Shown here piece after piece: positions 53,045 to 62,796 of a DNA stretch of 64,000 bases. Each line of letters begins with the position of its first letter. The first letter of the stretch is position 1. The DNA is taken from contig NC_009792.1 of the NCBI RefSeq assembly GCF_000018045.1, positions 2,170,001-2,234,000 of the forward strand, written 5' to 3'. Below the pieces are notes generated by a model. It was not told the DNA's origin. It searched no databases and saw only the letters and a program-made list of their open reading frames with translations. The stretch is from Citrobacter koseri ATCC BAA-895 (GTDB lineage Bacteria > Pseudomonadota > Gammaproteobacteria > Enterobacterales > Enterobacteriaceae). A program made the position numbers and the translations under genes.

Positions 53045-53737
53045 TTACCCCTTGTTGCTCTCGCTACTGGTAAACGCCTGACGGTGCAGAATGGCGGTGA
53101 ACTCTTCCATAAAGTTGTCGTAATTCAGTTCCAGTTTGTTCACGCGCTGATTCAGGCGGTTGTAGGCCATAACCGCTGGAATCGCCGCAAACAGACCGAT
53201 AGCCGTTGCAATCAGCGCTTCCGCGATACCCGGCGCCACCATTTGCAGCGTCGCCTGTTTCACCGCACCGAGGGCGATAAACGCGTGCATAATCCCCCAT
53301 ACCGTACCAAACAGACCAATATACGGACTGATGGAACCCACGGTGCCGAGGAAAGGAATGTGCGTCTCTAATGTTTCCAGCTCACGGTTCATGGAGATAC
53401 GCATCGCACGGGACGCCCCCTCAACAACCGCTTCCGGCGCATGGTTGTTTGCACGATGCAGACGCACAAACTCTTTGAACCCGCTATAGAAGATTTGTTC
53501 CGAACCCGCGAGGCTATCACGACGCCCCTGGCTCTCCTGATACAGGCGAGACAGCTCGATTCCAGACCAGAATTTATCTTCGAACGCTTCCGCTTCGCGC
53601 GCCGCAGCGTTAAGAATACGAGTCCGCTGGATGATGATAGCCCAGGATGCGATTGAAAAACCAATCAAAATCAACATGATAAGTTTAACCAGAAGGCTTG
53701 CCTTCAGGAACAAATCAAGGATATTCATGTCAGTCAC
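53045..53737 (-). CDS. tolQ: Tol-Pal proton-channel subunit TolQ
   Basis: An ExbB-family inner-membrane protein of 230 residues with three transmembrane helices (LLVKLIMLILIGFSIASWAII; SPYIGLFGTVWGIMHAF; ALIATAIGLFAAIPAVMAYN). The start is GTG at 53737, overlapping the ybgC stop (GTGA), the same arrangement as in E. coli; an ATG three codons on is an alternative. Confidence 0.96.
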   Translation of the reverse strand: MTDMNILDLFLKASLLVKLIMLILIGFSIASWAIIIQRTRILNAAAREAEAFEDKFWSGIELSRLYQESQGRRDSLAGSEQIFYSGFKEFVRLHRANNHAPEAVVEGASRAMRISMNRELETLETHIPFLGTVGSISPYIGLFGTVWGIMHAFIALGAVKQATLQMVAPGIAEALIATAIGLFAAIPAVMAYNRLNQRVNKLELNYDNFMEEFTAILHRQAFTSSESNKG

Positions 53738-54132
53738 TGCTTAAACTCCGCGACAATAGACTTGGGAAGCGCACGAGGCTTCATTTTGAGTGGATCAACG
53801 CAAACAATCAGAACTTCCGCTTCGTTGAGCACGTTGTTCTCTGCGTTGACAATGCGTTGCGTGAAAACCAAAGAGGTGCCACGCATTGACGTAATTTCAG
53901 TTTGGACTTCGAGCATATCGTCGAGTCGCGCAGGCGCATAATATTCCAGCGTCATTTTACGCACCACGAAGGCAACCCGTTCAGCCAACAGCACCTGCTG
54001 ACTGAAGTGATGATGACGCAGCATCTCTGTGCGTGCTCTTTCATAAAAAGCGACGTAACTGGCGTGGTAAACCACACCACCGGCGTCGGTATCCTCATAA
54101 TAGACACGAACCGGCCATCGAAATATATTCAC
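53734..54132 (-). CDS. ybgC: Hot-dog acyl-CoA thioesterase YbgC
   Basis: A 132-residue cytoplasmic thioesterase; E. coli YbgC has 134. The 4HBT-type motif YYEDTDAGGVVYHASYVAFYERAR holds the catalytic Asp. The start is GTG at 54132. It is known to act on short to long acyl-CoA and to associate with phospholipid-synthesis proteins, but its link to Tol-Pal is not settled. First gene of ybgC-tolQRA(B-pal-cpoB). Confidence 0.94.
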   Translation of the reverse strand: MNIFRWPVRVYYEDTDAGGVVYHASYVAFYERARTEMLRHHHFSQQVLLAERVAFVVRKMTLEYYAPARLDDMLEVQTEITSMRGTSLVFTQRIVNAENNVLNEAEVLIVCVDPLKMKPRALPKSIVAEFKQ

Positions 54133-54230
54133 TGTACATCCCGGTAATGCAAAAAAAGTTAACGCTTTTAAACGTTGCTACTATACGCGCGCGGATGAGG
54201 CTTGGGAATGGGGGGAAGTTAAGGGAGAGT

Positions 54231-54266
54231 AAAAATTTATGGGCTTATGAAAACCCATAAATTTTT
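54231..54266. terminator. Terminator between ybgE and ybgC
   Basis: A perfect 13-bp inverted repeat, AAAAATTTATGGG (54231-54243) and CCCATAAATTTTT (54254-54266), loop 10 nt, ending in a run of five T on either strand. It lies 15 bp after the ybgE stop and likely ends the cydABX-ybgE operon before the tol promoter. Confidence 0.8.
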
Positions 54267-54281
54267 AAGGATACTTCTTAT

Positions 54282-54575
54282 TCAAAAGAAGAAAAAAATC
54301 AGACCAACAATAAGCACGATATCGGCGAGCAGCGGGCAAAAGATCCCCTGCCAGTGAACGGCGCGAGGACGAAATCCTACGCCATGAATCACGCCCGTAC
54401 AGACGGCCCACATCAGCAGAAAACCATGCCAGATTTCCAGCTCGCTTGTTTTCGCCGCGAAACGCGTCGGGTCCCAGAAGATGCAGCCTGCTAACACTAA
54501 CGCCAGCATAAAGGAAAGCGCCCGTAATGGGCGCTTATCCATTACCGCATACAACGTTGCGATAATACTGGTCAT
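54282..54575 (-). CDS. ybgE: Cyd operon protein YbgE
   Basis: A 97-residue inner-membrane protein with about three hydrophobic helices (LRALSFMLALVLAGCIFWDP; GFLLMWAVCTGVIHGVGF; CPLLADIVLIVGLIFFFF). It is conserved after cydX in enterobacteria, but its function is not established. Its ATG overlaps the cydX stop by one base (TAATG). Confidence 0.92.
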   Translation of the reverse strand: MTSIIATLYAVMDKRPLRALSFMLALVLAGCIFWDPTRFAAKTSELEIWHGFLLMWAVCTGVIHGVGFRPRAVHWQGIFCPLLADIVLIVGLIFFFF

Positions 54576-54688
54576 TAGCTGTCTTCTTGTCCGGCTTTAC
54601 CTGATTCTACGTGCTCAAGCGCCAGCGCAGTGATTATCCCAAATGCACAGGCAAGAAGCGTTCCCAGAATCCATGCGAAATACCACAT
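54575..54688 (-). CDS. cydX: Cytochrome bd-I small subunit CydX
   Basis: A 37-residue single-span membrane protein, MWYFAWILGTLLACAFGIIT then ALALEHVESGKAGQEDS, matching E. coli CydX (YbgT). It is known to be part of cytochrome bd oxidase and needed to stabilise its hemes. AAGGAG lies 7 nt before the ATG. It begins 14 bp after cydB. Confidence 0.96.
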   Translation of the reverse strand: MWYFAWILGTLLACAFGIITALALEHVESGKAGQEDS

Positions 54689-54702
54689 TTTTAGCTCCTT
54701 AC

Positions 54703-55842
54703 TTAGTACAGAGAGTGGGTGTTGCTTTCAATATGTTCTTTAGTGATGCGGCCGAACATTTTCCAGTAACACCAGCTGGTGTAGATCAGAATGATCGGTA
54801 CAAACACCAACGCAACCCAGGTCATCAGGTTCAGCGTTCTCTGGCTGGAGGTCGCATCCCACATGGTCAGGCTCGCATTCATCATGGTGCTGGAAGGCAT
54901 CACAAACGGGAACATTGCGATACCGGCAGTCAGGATGATGCAGGCCAGGGTCAGAGAAGAGAACAGGAATGCCCATGCTCCTTTCTCCATACGGGAGGTC
55001 AGGATAGTCAGCAGCGGCAGAACCACGCCCAGCGCCGGAACCAGCCACAGGATCGGCGTACTGTTGAAGTTCACCATCCACGCACCGGCTTCACGCGCGA
55101 CTTCTTTGGTCAGCGGGTTAGATGCGGCGTGATGATCCATCGCGGAAGTCACGACATAACCATCAATACCGTAAACCACCCATACGCCCGCCAGCGCGAA
55201 GCACACCAGCGTAACCAGCGCGGCTACCTGTGCCGTCGTGCGGGAACGCAGGTGCAGCTCACCCACGGTACGCATTTGCAGATAGGTCGCGCCCTGGGTA
55301 ATGATCATCCCTACGCTGACGATACCTGCCAGCAGGCCAAACGGGTTCAGCAGCTGGAAGAAGTTACCGGTGTAGTACAGACGCAGATACTCGTCGATAT
55401 GGAACGGTACGCCCTGCAACAGGTTGCCAAACGCCACGCCGATAACCAGCGGCGGCACAAAGCTCCCCACGAAGATGCCCCAGTCCCACATGTTGCGCCA
55501 GCGGGTGTCTTCAATCTTGGAACGGTAGTCAAAACCGACCGGACGGAAGAACAAGGACGCCAGCACGAGGATCATCGCCACATAGAAACCGGAAAACGCC
55601 GCAGCGTAAACCATCGGCCAGGCGGCGAACAGCGCGCCACCGGCGGTGATCAGCCACACCTGGTTACCGTCCCAGTGCGGGGCGATGGAGTTGATCATAA
55701 TTCGACGCTCGGTGTCGTTACGACCGAGGAAACGGGTGAGCATGCCCACCCCCATGTCGAAGCCATCGGTAACCGCAAAACCGATCAGCAGAATGCCAAC
55801 CAGCAGCCACCAGATAAAACGCAATACTTCATAATCGATCAT
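54703..55842 (-). CDS. cydB: Cytochrome bd-I ubiquinol oxidase subunit II
   Basis: A 379-residue polytopic membrane subunit (about nine helices) of the high-affinity terminal oxidase. It begins MIDYEVLRFIWWLLVGILLI, with GFAVTDGFDMGVGML near the N-terminus holding the conserved Asp/Glu of the proton path, and IAPHWDGNQVWLITAGGALF. It starts 15 bp after cydA. Confidence 0.98.
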   Translation of the reverse strand: MIDYEVLRFIWWLLVGILLIGFAVTDGFDMGVGMLTRFLGRNDTERRIMINSIAPHWDGNQVWLITAGGALFAAWPMVYAAAFSGFYVAMILVLASLFFRPVGFDYRSKIEDTRWRNMWDWGIFVGSFVPPLVIGVAFGNLLQGVPFHIDEYLRLYYTGNFFQLLNPFGLLAGIVSVGMIITQGATYLQMRTVGELHLRSRTTAQVAALVTLVCFALAGVWVVYGIDGYVVTSAMDHHAASNPLTKEVAREAGAWMVNFNSTPILWLVPALGVVLPLLTILTSRMEKGAWAFLFSSLTLACIILTAGIAMFPFVMPSSTMMNASLTMWDATSSQRTLNLMTWVALVFVPIILIYTSWCYWKMFGRITKEHIESNTHSLY

Positions 55843-55857
55843 TTGACGACTCCTGTC

Positions 55858-57426
55858 TTAGCGTGCCGGCTGAGAGGCCACATTGGGCTGCTCAAAGTGA
55901 TAGCGACCGGTTTTCAGGCTGCTTGGGCCACGGCGTGCAAACTTGAACATTAAGTACAGCTCCGCCACCAGGAACAGGGTATACAGGCCGCAAATCAGGA
56001 TCATGGAGAACAGCAGGTCACCGACCGTCAGTGACGAGTTCGCCACGGCGGTTGGCAGCACCTCACCGATCGCCCACGGCTGACGACCATATTCGGCAAC
56101 GAACCAGCCTGCTTCTACAGCAATCCACGGCAGCGGGATGCCGTACAGCGCCGCGCGCAGCAGCCATTTTTTCTCACCGATGCGGTTACGAATGACGCTC
56201 CAGAAGGAGAGCGCGATGATCGCCAGCAGCAGGAAGCCGCACGCAACCATGATACGGAACGCAAAGTACAGCGGCGCAACGCGTGGGATGGAGTCTTTGG
56301 TCGCCATCTCAATTTGCGCTTCGGTCGCGTCAGTGACGTTCGGCGTATAGCGTTTAAGCAGCAGACCGTAGCCCAGATCTTTCTTCACGTTATTGAACTG
56401 GTCGCGAACGGCCTGGTCGGTAGAACCGGCACGCAGTTCTTCCAGCAGCGCGTAGGCTTTCATCCCGCTACGGATACGTTCTTCATGCTGCACCATCAGG
56501 TCTTTCAGACCGATGACTGGCGTATCGACGGAGCGAGTCGCGATAATACCCAGCGCGTAAGGGATCTGGATAGCCAGTTTGTTTTCCTGCGTCTCCTGAT
56601 CCGGGATACCGAACAGGGTGAAGGAAGCAGGCGCTGGCTGGGTTTCCCATTCCGCTTCAATCGCGGCGAGTTTGGTTTTCTGCACGTCGCCCATTTCGTA
56701 GCCGGATTCGTCACCCAGCACGATAACAGACAGCACAGCAGCCATCCCGAAGCTGGCGGCGATAGCAAAGGAGCGTTTAGCGAACGCGATGTCGCGGCCT
56801 TTCAGCAGGTAGTAAGCACTGATACCGAGGATGAACATTGCACCGGTCACATAGCCAGACGCCACAGTGTGAACGAATTTCACCTGCGCAACCGGGTTAA
56901 GCACCAGTTCGGAGAAGCTCACCATCTCCATACGCATGGTTTCGAAGTTGAAATCCGATGCGATAGGGTTCTGCATCCAGCCGTTCGCCACAAGTATCCA
57001 CAGCGCAGACAGGTTGGAACCCAACGCCACCAGCCAGGTGACACACATATGCTGGACTTTGCCCAGACGGTCCCAGCCAAAGAAGAACAGACCTACAAAG
57101 GTGGATTCGAGGAAGAAGGCCATCAAACCTTCGATTGCCAGCGGCGCACCGAAGATATCCCCTACATAGTGGGAATAGTAAGACCAGTTAGTCCCGAACT
57201 GGAACTCCATGGTCAGACCGGTAGCCACACCCAGAGCGAAGTTGATACCAAACAACTTGCCCCAGAACTTGGTCATATCTTTATAAATCTGTTTGCCGGA
57301 AAGGACGTATACCGTTTCCATAATGGCCAGCAGGAACGCCATACCGAGCGTCAGCGGCACAAACAGGAAGTGGTACATCGCGGTCAAGGCAAACTGTAAG
57401 CGCGACAGTTCGACTATATCTAACAT
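55858..57426 (-). CDS. cydA: Cytochrome bd-I ubiquinol oxidase subunit I
   Basis: The catalytic subunit with hemes b558, b595 and d, 522 residues from the second of two adjacent ATGs (57426; GGAG at 5 nt). The heme ligand His19 is in FALTAMYHFLFVP. The second heme ligand is in KFVHTVASGYVTG (His186). The Q-loop (GYEMGDVQKTKLAAIEAEWETQ) and a long periplasmic insert characteristic of the L-subfamily are present. First gene of cydABX-ybgE under FNR and ArcA control in E. coli. Confidence 0.98.
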   Translation of the reverse strand: MLDIVELSRLQFALTAMYHFLFVPLTLGMAFLLAIMETVYVLSGKQIYKDMTKFWGKLFGINFALGVATGLTMEFQFGTNWSYYSHYVGDIFGAPLAIEGLMAFFLESTFVGLFFFGWDRLGKVQHMCVTWLVALGSNLSALWILVANGWMQNPIASDFNFETMRMEMVSFSELVLNPVAQVKFVHTVASGYVTGAMFILGISAYYLLKGRDIAFAKRSFAIAASFGMAAVLSVIVLGDESGYEMGDVQKTKLAAIEAEWETQPAPASFTLFGIPDQETQENKLAIQIPYALGIIATRSVDTPVIGLKDLMVQHEERIRSGMKAYALLEELRAGSTDQAVRDQFNNVKKDLGYGLLLKRYTPNVTDATEAQIEMATKDSIPRVAPLYFAFRIMVACGFLLLAIIALSFWSVIRNRIGEKKWLLRAALYGIPLPWIAVEAGWFVAEYGRQPWAIGEVLPTAVANSSLTVGDLLFSMILICGLYTLFLVAELYLMFKFARRGPSSLKTGRYHFEQPNVASQPAR

Positions 57427-57762
57427 CATGACTCCTTGCTCATCGCATGAAGACTCCGAGAGTGAACCCCGTTAGAAAGGGTCACACGCATGCCCCAATA
57501 AAATTTATTTGCTCCCCTTCACCGTTGCCGTTTCATCATCAGAGGAAACAGCAATGATAAAAAGTTACAAACATGTTAATAAAAAACCTAAATTGATCCC
57601 GCAAATATATTACGCCGTAAAATCCCTACAATAAACAGGTTTTTATTGAGTCAAATTTGCATTTTTCGACATTGATCAATTTATAGCTAATTTACCGGTT
57701 TCAGGCCAATTTGATCGGCGACAATTTATCGTGTTTTGACATCTTTTTCCAAGCATTAAACA

Positions 57763-57776
57763 TTGATTTAAATCAA
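57763..57776. promoter_or_regulatory. FNR box upstream of cydA
   Basis: TTGAT-TTAA-ATCAA, a perfect FNR consensus, 337 bp upstream of cydA. A second, degraded site (TTGATCAATTTATA at 57673) lies nearer the gene. E. coli cydA likewise has two FNR sites that repress it under strict anaerobiosis. Confidence 0.85.
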
Positions 57777-58066
57777 AAACACCAAAATTCGTTAACGGTG
57801 TATACAATGCGTAAACACAGTGAAAACAATGTTGCGCATATGTATCTCTGAGGGTGTTGGCGGTTATCTAATAGAAAGGTATATATAAAAAAACAGCATT
57901 TCATTTAACGTTATCATCGACGACATTCTTTTGCCGTCTGCAACTATTTAGCGTAGACGCTTCAGCGTAATTTTCCACAGGGTCAATTCGCCATGAAAAT
58001 AATCACAAATATTTTACTTTTGAGCCCATTGAAATTAACACCGGATTGTTATTATTCCGTTAACAA

Positions 58067-58090
58067 TAAAGCCACGCTAAGCGTGGCTTT
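58067..58090 (-). terminator. Terminator downstream of mngB
   Basis: AAAGCCACGC-TAA(G)-GCGTGGCTTT, followed on the minus strand by ATTGTTA. A 10-bp near-perfect stem 18 bp after the mngB stop, with a short T run. Confidence 0.85.
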
Positions 58091-58108
58091 AATCTGTTTG
58101 TCTGAGAT

Positions 58109-60742
58109 TCAGGCAAGCGTGTAGCTAAACGTTCGGGACTGCCCCGGCAGAAAGAGGCCAGCCCCACTTGCGCCCTCTCCTTTCGCAGGGCACGCCTGTT
58201 CATCCATCATGGTCTCTGTACATGCGCTAACGGCTCTGCCGAAGGCAACGGTGGCATCACATGAGGTTGTTTCGGACGGATTGTACAGGCGCAGGATGAC
58301 ATCATCGCGATCCTCTGCTTTTTTCAGCGCGCTTAACAGGCAGCCCACCGGCGACATCGTTAACAGGCTGTAATGTTCCGGTACGCAAACATCGGCCTTG
58401 TTGAGTTTCATCGCATCCCAGGGAATTTTGTTATAGCACTGAACAGGCGTCAGCCACGCCTTCGCCTGTTGCGCGACACCGGCGCTAAAAGGCGTTCCGC
58501 TATAGCTGAACAGGCTAAACCGACTGCGTAGCATTCCGCGCATTTGTGAATCCGGCACCGCCATTTTGATGCCGGAAGGCCGCCCTGGTCGCAGCAGTAG
58601 ATCCTCTTTCCCCAGCAGCCCCACCCCACGCAGGAGCGTCAAGGCGAACGTTTTCTTCCCTTCGCCGATAACTTCAAATTCACGTAATCCCTCCGTGAAA
58701 AGCGCAAGGCCATTTCTCTCTTCCTGAAGCGCCGCATAGTTCAGCATATTCCAGACCGGTACCGGCGCCTCTTTCCACCCCTCTTCCTGCCAGTTTTCCA
58801 TCGCGCTGTCCTGTACCGGGCGCGTCACTGCGCCAAACTGGGTGTCCGCCAGCACAACATCCGTCGTGAACGGCGTGGGGATTAACACCCGCACGCGGTG
58901 ATCGTCAGCCTGATTATCCAGCGCCACCTCAACATCAATGCGTCTGCTGTTATGGCTCAGGGTAACGGCGATCTCCACGCCTAACGTTCCGTTGCGCTGC
59001 CGCGCGCTGCGTTCGGCAAGATTCGCCGGAACCGCCAGGGCATAGCGAATGACAACCCTGCTCTGCCACGCGTCATGAATCACTTCATATTCCGGTTTTG
59101 CCGTCGTCGAAGTAAGCAGCCACTCTTCTCTGGCGGGGGAGTAATCGTACTCATCGCCATCGTCGGATCCCTCTTCCAGCGCCAGTATGCGCTGATAACG
59201 CACGCCGCTGTCTTTATCGCGCAGGTTCAGCGTACCGTCATCATTCGCCGTAATCTGCCAGAACGCGTTCTCCAGCAGCGCGTCTGATGAAACCGTCGGG
59301 CTCACCACATTGCCCGCTGCGTTCGGTTCGATATAAAGCGTGCGATAGCCCATTGAAGGGATAATCTGCTGGATCTGGATATCAAATTCCATAAACGGCT
59401 CGTAGTTACCGTAATGCACAATCTGGCGGTCGATTAAACCGGGATCGATCTCCCGGGCCTGGCGAATGCAATAAGGAATGGCGTTGCCCCGATCATCCCG
59501 CAGAGAGAACTGGCTGGCGCGCAGGCGTACCGTGGTGTTAATCACCTCTTCACGCGGCCACGGTATCAGGTTAAACAGCACCAGTTTGTCGGCATCGCTC
59601 TGCGGCATGTTGTCGGCGATTTTGCGCTGATAAAAACAGATCAGGTTGTCGGCCATATCCTCAGCCAGCTCGAAACGGGACGCAATTTCGCGGTGTACTT
59701 TGTCACTGCAACAGCAGCCGATGCTGTCGTGGGCGTGATTCTTCAGAATCTCTTTCCACATTTTCTCCAGCAGGCCGTGGTGATACTCAAACCCCAGCGT
59801 CCAGGCCAGCGTCGCCAGCGGCTCAAGAATGTTGACGATTTTGTTCTCAATGCGCGCATGGGCGATTTTGATGTCCATCCGCGTCGAACCAATGGTGCGA
59901 TGAACGCGCATATATTTGCCATCAATAAACTCGCCTTTCAGCGTGGCAAGCTGCTCGCGGCGGGCTTCTATGTGTTCAAACACCTCTTCAAAGCGGCTCA
60001 TCACAAACTTACGCTGCGGGTAGATTTCGCGCAGTTTATCCATCACCGCAAAGATATTTTGCTGCAACGGCATCTGATCGTGGCCATTCGGCAGCAAAAT
60101 TTCTTTGGTCAGCGACGCGCGCTCCAGCACATCGAAGTAGCTGTCGAGACGTTTACGCAGCCCGGCCTCGTCCTCCGGTAAGTACTTACCAATCGCGTAG
60201 CCCAGCGGCAGCACCTGCGCCGTCACTTCACTGCCATCCGCGCTTTGCCATAAAAACTCGGTTTTATCGGTGCCGTGGCGTTCCGAACAACCACGCCAGA
60301 ACATGGCGCGGGTAATACCGAAACCGTTATAGATATGCGGAAGCTGCCCCGACATGCCGAACGAATCCGGCAGATAGCCAATTTTCATCGGTTCGCCAAA
60401 CGCCTGGCAGTCGCGCATACCGTACATCAGATTACGCACGATCGACTCCCCGGATACCAGCGTGGTATCCGTTTGGGTATACCACGGGCCGATAATCAGT
60501 TTTCCGGCCTGCACCAGTTTTCTTACCCGCGCTTTATTTTCCGCTTTGACGGCGAAATAGTCCTCCAGCACCGCCGTCTGCCCGTCAAGGACATAGTATT
60601 TATACTCTGCATCCTGCTCCAGGCGGGTCAGGATCTCCTCCATATTGTTGACCAGCAAAATACGTGACGCTTCCGTGGTGAAATACCATTCACGATCCCA
60701 GTGCATGTGCGGCGTAATGTGAACGCGAGATACTGCTTTCAT
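58109..60742 (-). CDS. mngB: Mannosylglycerate hydrolase MngB (GH38)
   Basis: A cytoplasmic GH38 alpha-mannosidase that splits 2-O-(6-phospho-alpha-mannosyl)-glycerate into mannose-6-phosphate and glycerate. It has 877 residues, as in E. coli. The N-terminal catalytic domain starts with the zinc motif HITPHMHWDREWYFTTE; IGYLPDSFGMSGQLPHIYNGF carries the catalytic aspartate region, and ILKNHAHDSIGCCC the distal zinc histidine. It follows mngA by 21 bp. Confidence 0.95.
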   Translation of the reverse strand: MKAVSRVHITPHMHWDREWYFTTEASRILLVNNMEEILTRLEQDAEYKYYVLDGQTAVLEDYFAVKAENKARVRKLVQAGKLIIGPWYTQTDTTLVSGESIVRNLMYGMRDCQAFGEPMKIGYLPDSFGMSGQLPHIYNGFGITRAMFWRGCSERHGTDKTEFLWQSADGSEVTAQVLPLGYAIGKYLPEDEAGLRKRLDSYFDVLERASLTKEILLPNGHDQMPLQQNIFAVMDKLREIYPQRKFVMSRFEEVFEHIEARREQLATLKGEFIDGKYMRVHRTIGSTRMDIKIAHARIENKIVNILEPLATLAWTLGFEYHHGLLEKMWKEILKNHAHDSIGCCCSDKVHREIASRFELAEDMADNLICFYQRKIADNMPQSDADKLVLFNLIPWPREEVINTTVRLRASQFSLRDDRGNAIPYCIRQAREIDPGLIDRQIVHYGNYEPFMEFDIQIQQIIPSMGYRTLYIEPNAAGNVVSPTVSSDALLENAFWQITANDDGTLNLRDKDSGVRYQRILALEEGSDDGDEYDYSPAREEWLLTSTTAKPEYEVIHDAWQSRVVIRYALAVPANLAERSARQRNGTLGVEIAVTLSHNSRRIDVEVALDNQADDHRVRVLIPTPFTTDVVLADTQFGAVTRPVQDSAMENWQEEGWKEAPVPVWNMLNYAALQEERNGLALFTEGLREFEVIGEGKKTFALTLLRGVGLLGKEDLLLRPGRPSGIKMAVPDSQMRGMLRSRFSLFSYSGTPFSAGVAQQAKAWLTPVQCYNKIPWDAMKLNKADVCVPEHYSLLTMSPVGCLLSALKKAEDRDDVILRLYNPSETTSCDATVAFGRAVSACTETMMDEQACPAKGEGASGAGLFLPGQSRTFSYTLA

Positions 60743-60763
60743 CTTCGTTTCCTGTTAGTTCGT

Positions 60764-62680
60764 TTATGGCAACACATTGTTAGTCAGATACTTGCCCTGC
60801 TTTACCGCATGACGACGCCAGAACAGCAGGATAGTGGTCGATATCGCTGTCCCCACTAACGCTGCGCCAAACCAGCCTGCGGCGGCGGCGAAACCGCCGT
60901 ATCCGGCGTCATGCAAAAGAAAGAGTGAAAAAATGCCTGCGCCCGGCGTCGAAAGACCAATGTTCATCGCGCCGACAATCGCGCCCGTCACCATTGACCC
61001 CAGAACAAAAGAACCGATAACCCGCAGCGGATCTTCAATCGCCATCGGGATTGCCCCTTCCGTAATGCCCGCCAGCCCCAGTAGCCAGGTCGACTTTCCT
61101 GTTTCGATCTCAAACTCTTTGAACAGCCTCGGCGCCAGCATCGTTGATGCCGTTACGGTGAAGGCGGACACCATTTTGACCGAGGCGAAAATGGCATACG
61201 GGCCGTAGACGCCGTTCGCCATCGCCCCAAGGCAGAACGCGTAAGACGCTTTATTGACCGGCCCGCCCAAATCGAAAGAACACATAAAGCCGAGAATCGC
61301 GCCAAGCAGCAGCGCATTGGCGCCGCTCAGCCCATTAAGCCAGGCGGTCAGCGCGTTGTTGATCCACGCAACGGGCTCGCCCACCACAAACAGCATCAGG
61401 CTGCCCGCGCCTAAGGTGCCGATGACCGGATACAGATAGAAAGTCAGGAAGCCGTTGAATTTACTGCTCAGGCGAAGATGGTTTTTCACCCAGCGCATCA
61501 GATATCCGGCGATCAAGCCACCCGCGATCGCGCCGAGAAAGCCGGAGCCAATCATATTGGCGGCAAGGCCGGCGGCGAATCCGGGGGCCAGCGCGGGTTT
61601 ATCCGCCAGCGAATAGGCGGTATAGGCGGCGAGCACCGGCACCATCAGGATGCCGAGCATCCCACCGCCCAGCTTGCGGTACATCCACAGCCAAGAGTTC
61701 TCCTGATCGAAGAGATGCTGCAAGCCGAGCATTTGCGCCAGCAGCACCGACACGGCCAGTACGGTTCCCCCGGCGACAATCAGCGGCACGGCGAACGAGA
61801 TGCCGCTCAACAGCGCCTGTTTTAACTCCGTTTTTAGACTCTTAGGCGCTGCCGTTTCCTGGTAAACCGCGCGATCGCCCTGCGCGGGTTCCAGCGCCAG
61901 CGCTTGTTGGATCAATGCTTCGGCGTGGCGGATAGGTTCGGCGACGGGCACCGACAGCGCAGGAATGCCCGCAAAGCGCTCACTCTCTTTTATCGCCACC
62001 TCTGCGGCGAAAATGCAGGCTTTTGCCGCGTTCAGCTGCTGTGCGGTAAGACGGCCTTCAATTCCGTTAGCGCCCTGCTTTTCCACATACACGTTCACGC
62101 CCAGTTTGCGTCCCGCTTTTTCCAGATACTCCGCCGCCATATAGGTGTGCGCAATCCCCGCCGGGCACGCCGTTACGCAGACGATGGTCGGCGCATCCTG
62201 TAAGGGCTGAAAAGCGCTTTCCTGATATTGGTCGTCCAGCGCCGACAGTAGCTCATCCGCCGTGGTCGCTGCCAGAATCCTCGCGCGGGTGTCATCATCC
62301 GCCAGTCGCGTGGTGAGTGCGGTCAGCAACTGCATATGGGTGCTTCCCGCTTCGCCTGGCGGAATGGCGAGCAGAAAAATCAGCGTCACCGCTTCCGGCC
62401 CGTCAACCCCTTCCCACATCATGGGTTCGCGCAGGATGGCCACGGCAAATGCCGCTTCTTTAACCGCCGACGTTTTACCATGCGGCACCGCCAGCCCTTC
62501 TCCCAACGCCGTTGGCCCCTGACTTTCACGCAAAAAGACTTCTTCAAGGTAAGCATCGGAATCTGAAATTTTCCCCAGTTGCACGAGCCGCTGGGTTAAC
62601 GCGTGAATAGCCTCTTCACGACTGCCAAACCGGGCGTTCAGGCATAACGCATCGCGGTGGGTTAACGTCGTCAGGTTCAT
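60764..62680 (-). CDS. mngA: Mannosylglycerate-specific PTS enzyme IIABC MngA
   Basis: A phosphotransferase permease of the fructose family that imports and phosphorylates 2-O-alpha-mannosyl-D-glycerate. Domains in order are IIA (phospho-His67 in GEGLAVPHGKT), IIB (phospho-Cys172 in VCVTACPAGIAHTYMAAEYLEKAG) and IIC (about ten helices, with GGPVNKASYAFC). The start chosen is the second adjacent ATG (62680; 638 residues); 62683 or GTG 62692 are alternatives. First gene of mngAB, divergent from mngR. Confidence 0.95.
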   Translation of the reverse strand: MNLTTLTHRDALCLNARFGSREEAIHALTQRLVQLGKISDSDAYLEEVFLRESQGPTALGEGLAVPHGKTSAVKEAAFAVAILREPMMWEGVDGPEAVTLIFLLAIPPGEAGSTHMQLLTALTTRLADDDTRARILAATTADELLSALDDQYQESAFQPLQDAPTIVCVTACPAGIAHTYMAAEYLEKAGRKLGVNVYVEKQGANGIEGRLTAQQLNAAKACIFAAEVAIKESERFAGIPALSVPVAEPIRHAEALIQQALALEPAQGDRAVYQETAAPKSLKTELKQALLSGISFAVPLIVAGGTVLAVSVLLAQMLGLQHLFDQENSWLWMYRKLGGGMLGILMVPVLAAYTAYSLADKPALAPGFAAGLAANMIGSGFLGAIAGGLIAGYLMRWVKNHLRLSSKFNGFLTFYLYPVIGTLGAGSLMLFVVGEPVAWINNALTAWLNGLSGANALLLGAILGFMCSFDLGGPVNKASYAFCLGAMANGVYGPYAIFASVKMVSAFTVTASTMLAPRLFKEFEIETGKSTWLLGLAGITEGAIPMAIEDPLRVIGSFVLGSMVTGAIVGAMNIGLSTPGAGIFSLFLLHDAGYGGFAAAAGWFGAALVGTAISTTILLFWRRHAVKQGKYLTNNVLP

Positions 62681-62738
62681 CATAGTCCTCACACTGTCAT
62701 TGTATGTTTCAGAAATTGTGCCAGATGAAACAATACAT

Positions 62739-62760
62739 TTATGTGATCATTTTCACTTAC
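62739..62760. promoter_or_regulatory. CRP site upstream of mngA
   Basis: TGTGA-TCATTT-TCACT (62742-62757), one mismatch from the TGTGA-N6-TCACA consensus. It lies about 60-80 bp upstream of mngA, a position for activation, which fits catabolite control of a PTS gene. Confidence 0.75.
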
Positions 62761-62781
62761 GCAAAATAATTTGTATTTAAT

Positions 62782-62796
62782 TTGTATTATTTACAA
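62782..62796. promoter_or_regulatory. Candidate MngR operator
   Basis: TTGTA-TTATT-TACAA, a perfect inverted repeat in the divergent mngA/mngR gap, with a further TTTGTATTTAA half-like copy just before it. GntR/HutC-type regulators bind such sites; assignment to MngR rests on position. Confidence 0.6.

Larger units (their letters stand above)
57427..58108. other. mngB-cydA intergenic region (682 bp)
   Basis: The region holds the long cydA control region, with the FNR box, several A/T-rich TTAA stretches compatible with ArcA sites, and the mngB terminator at its far end. No protein frame is supported. The length is as I recall for E. coli, where several cydA promoters occupy this space. Confidence 0.65.

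Noticed and set aside
54643..55953. 436-codon plus-strand open frame
   Set aside because: It lies antisense to cydX, cydB and the cydA end; its composition (His/Arg/Gln rich) is that of a shadow frame.
56314..57399. 361-codon plus-strand open frame
   Set aside because: Antisense to cydA, with shadow-frame composition.
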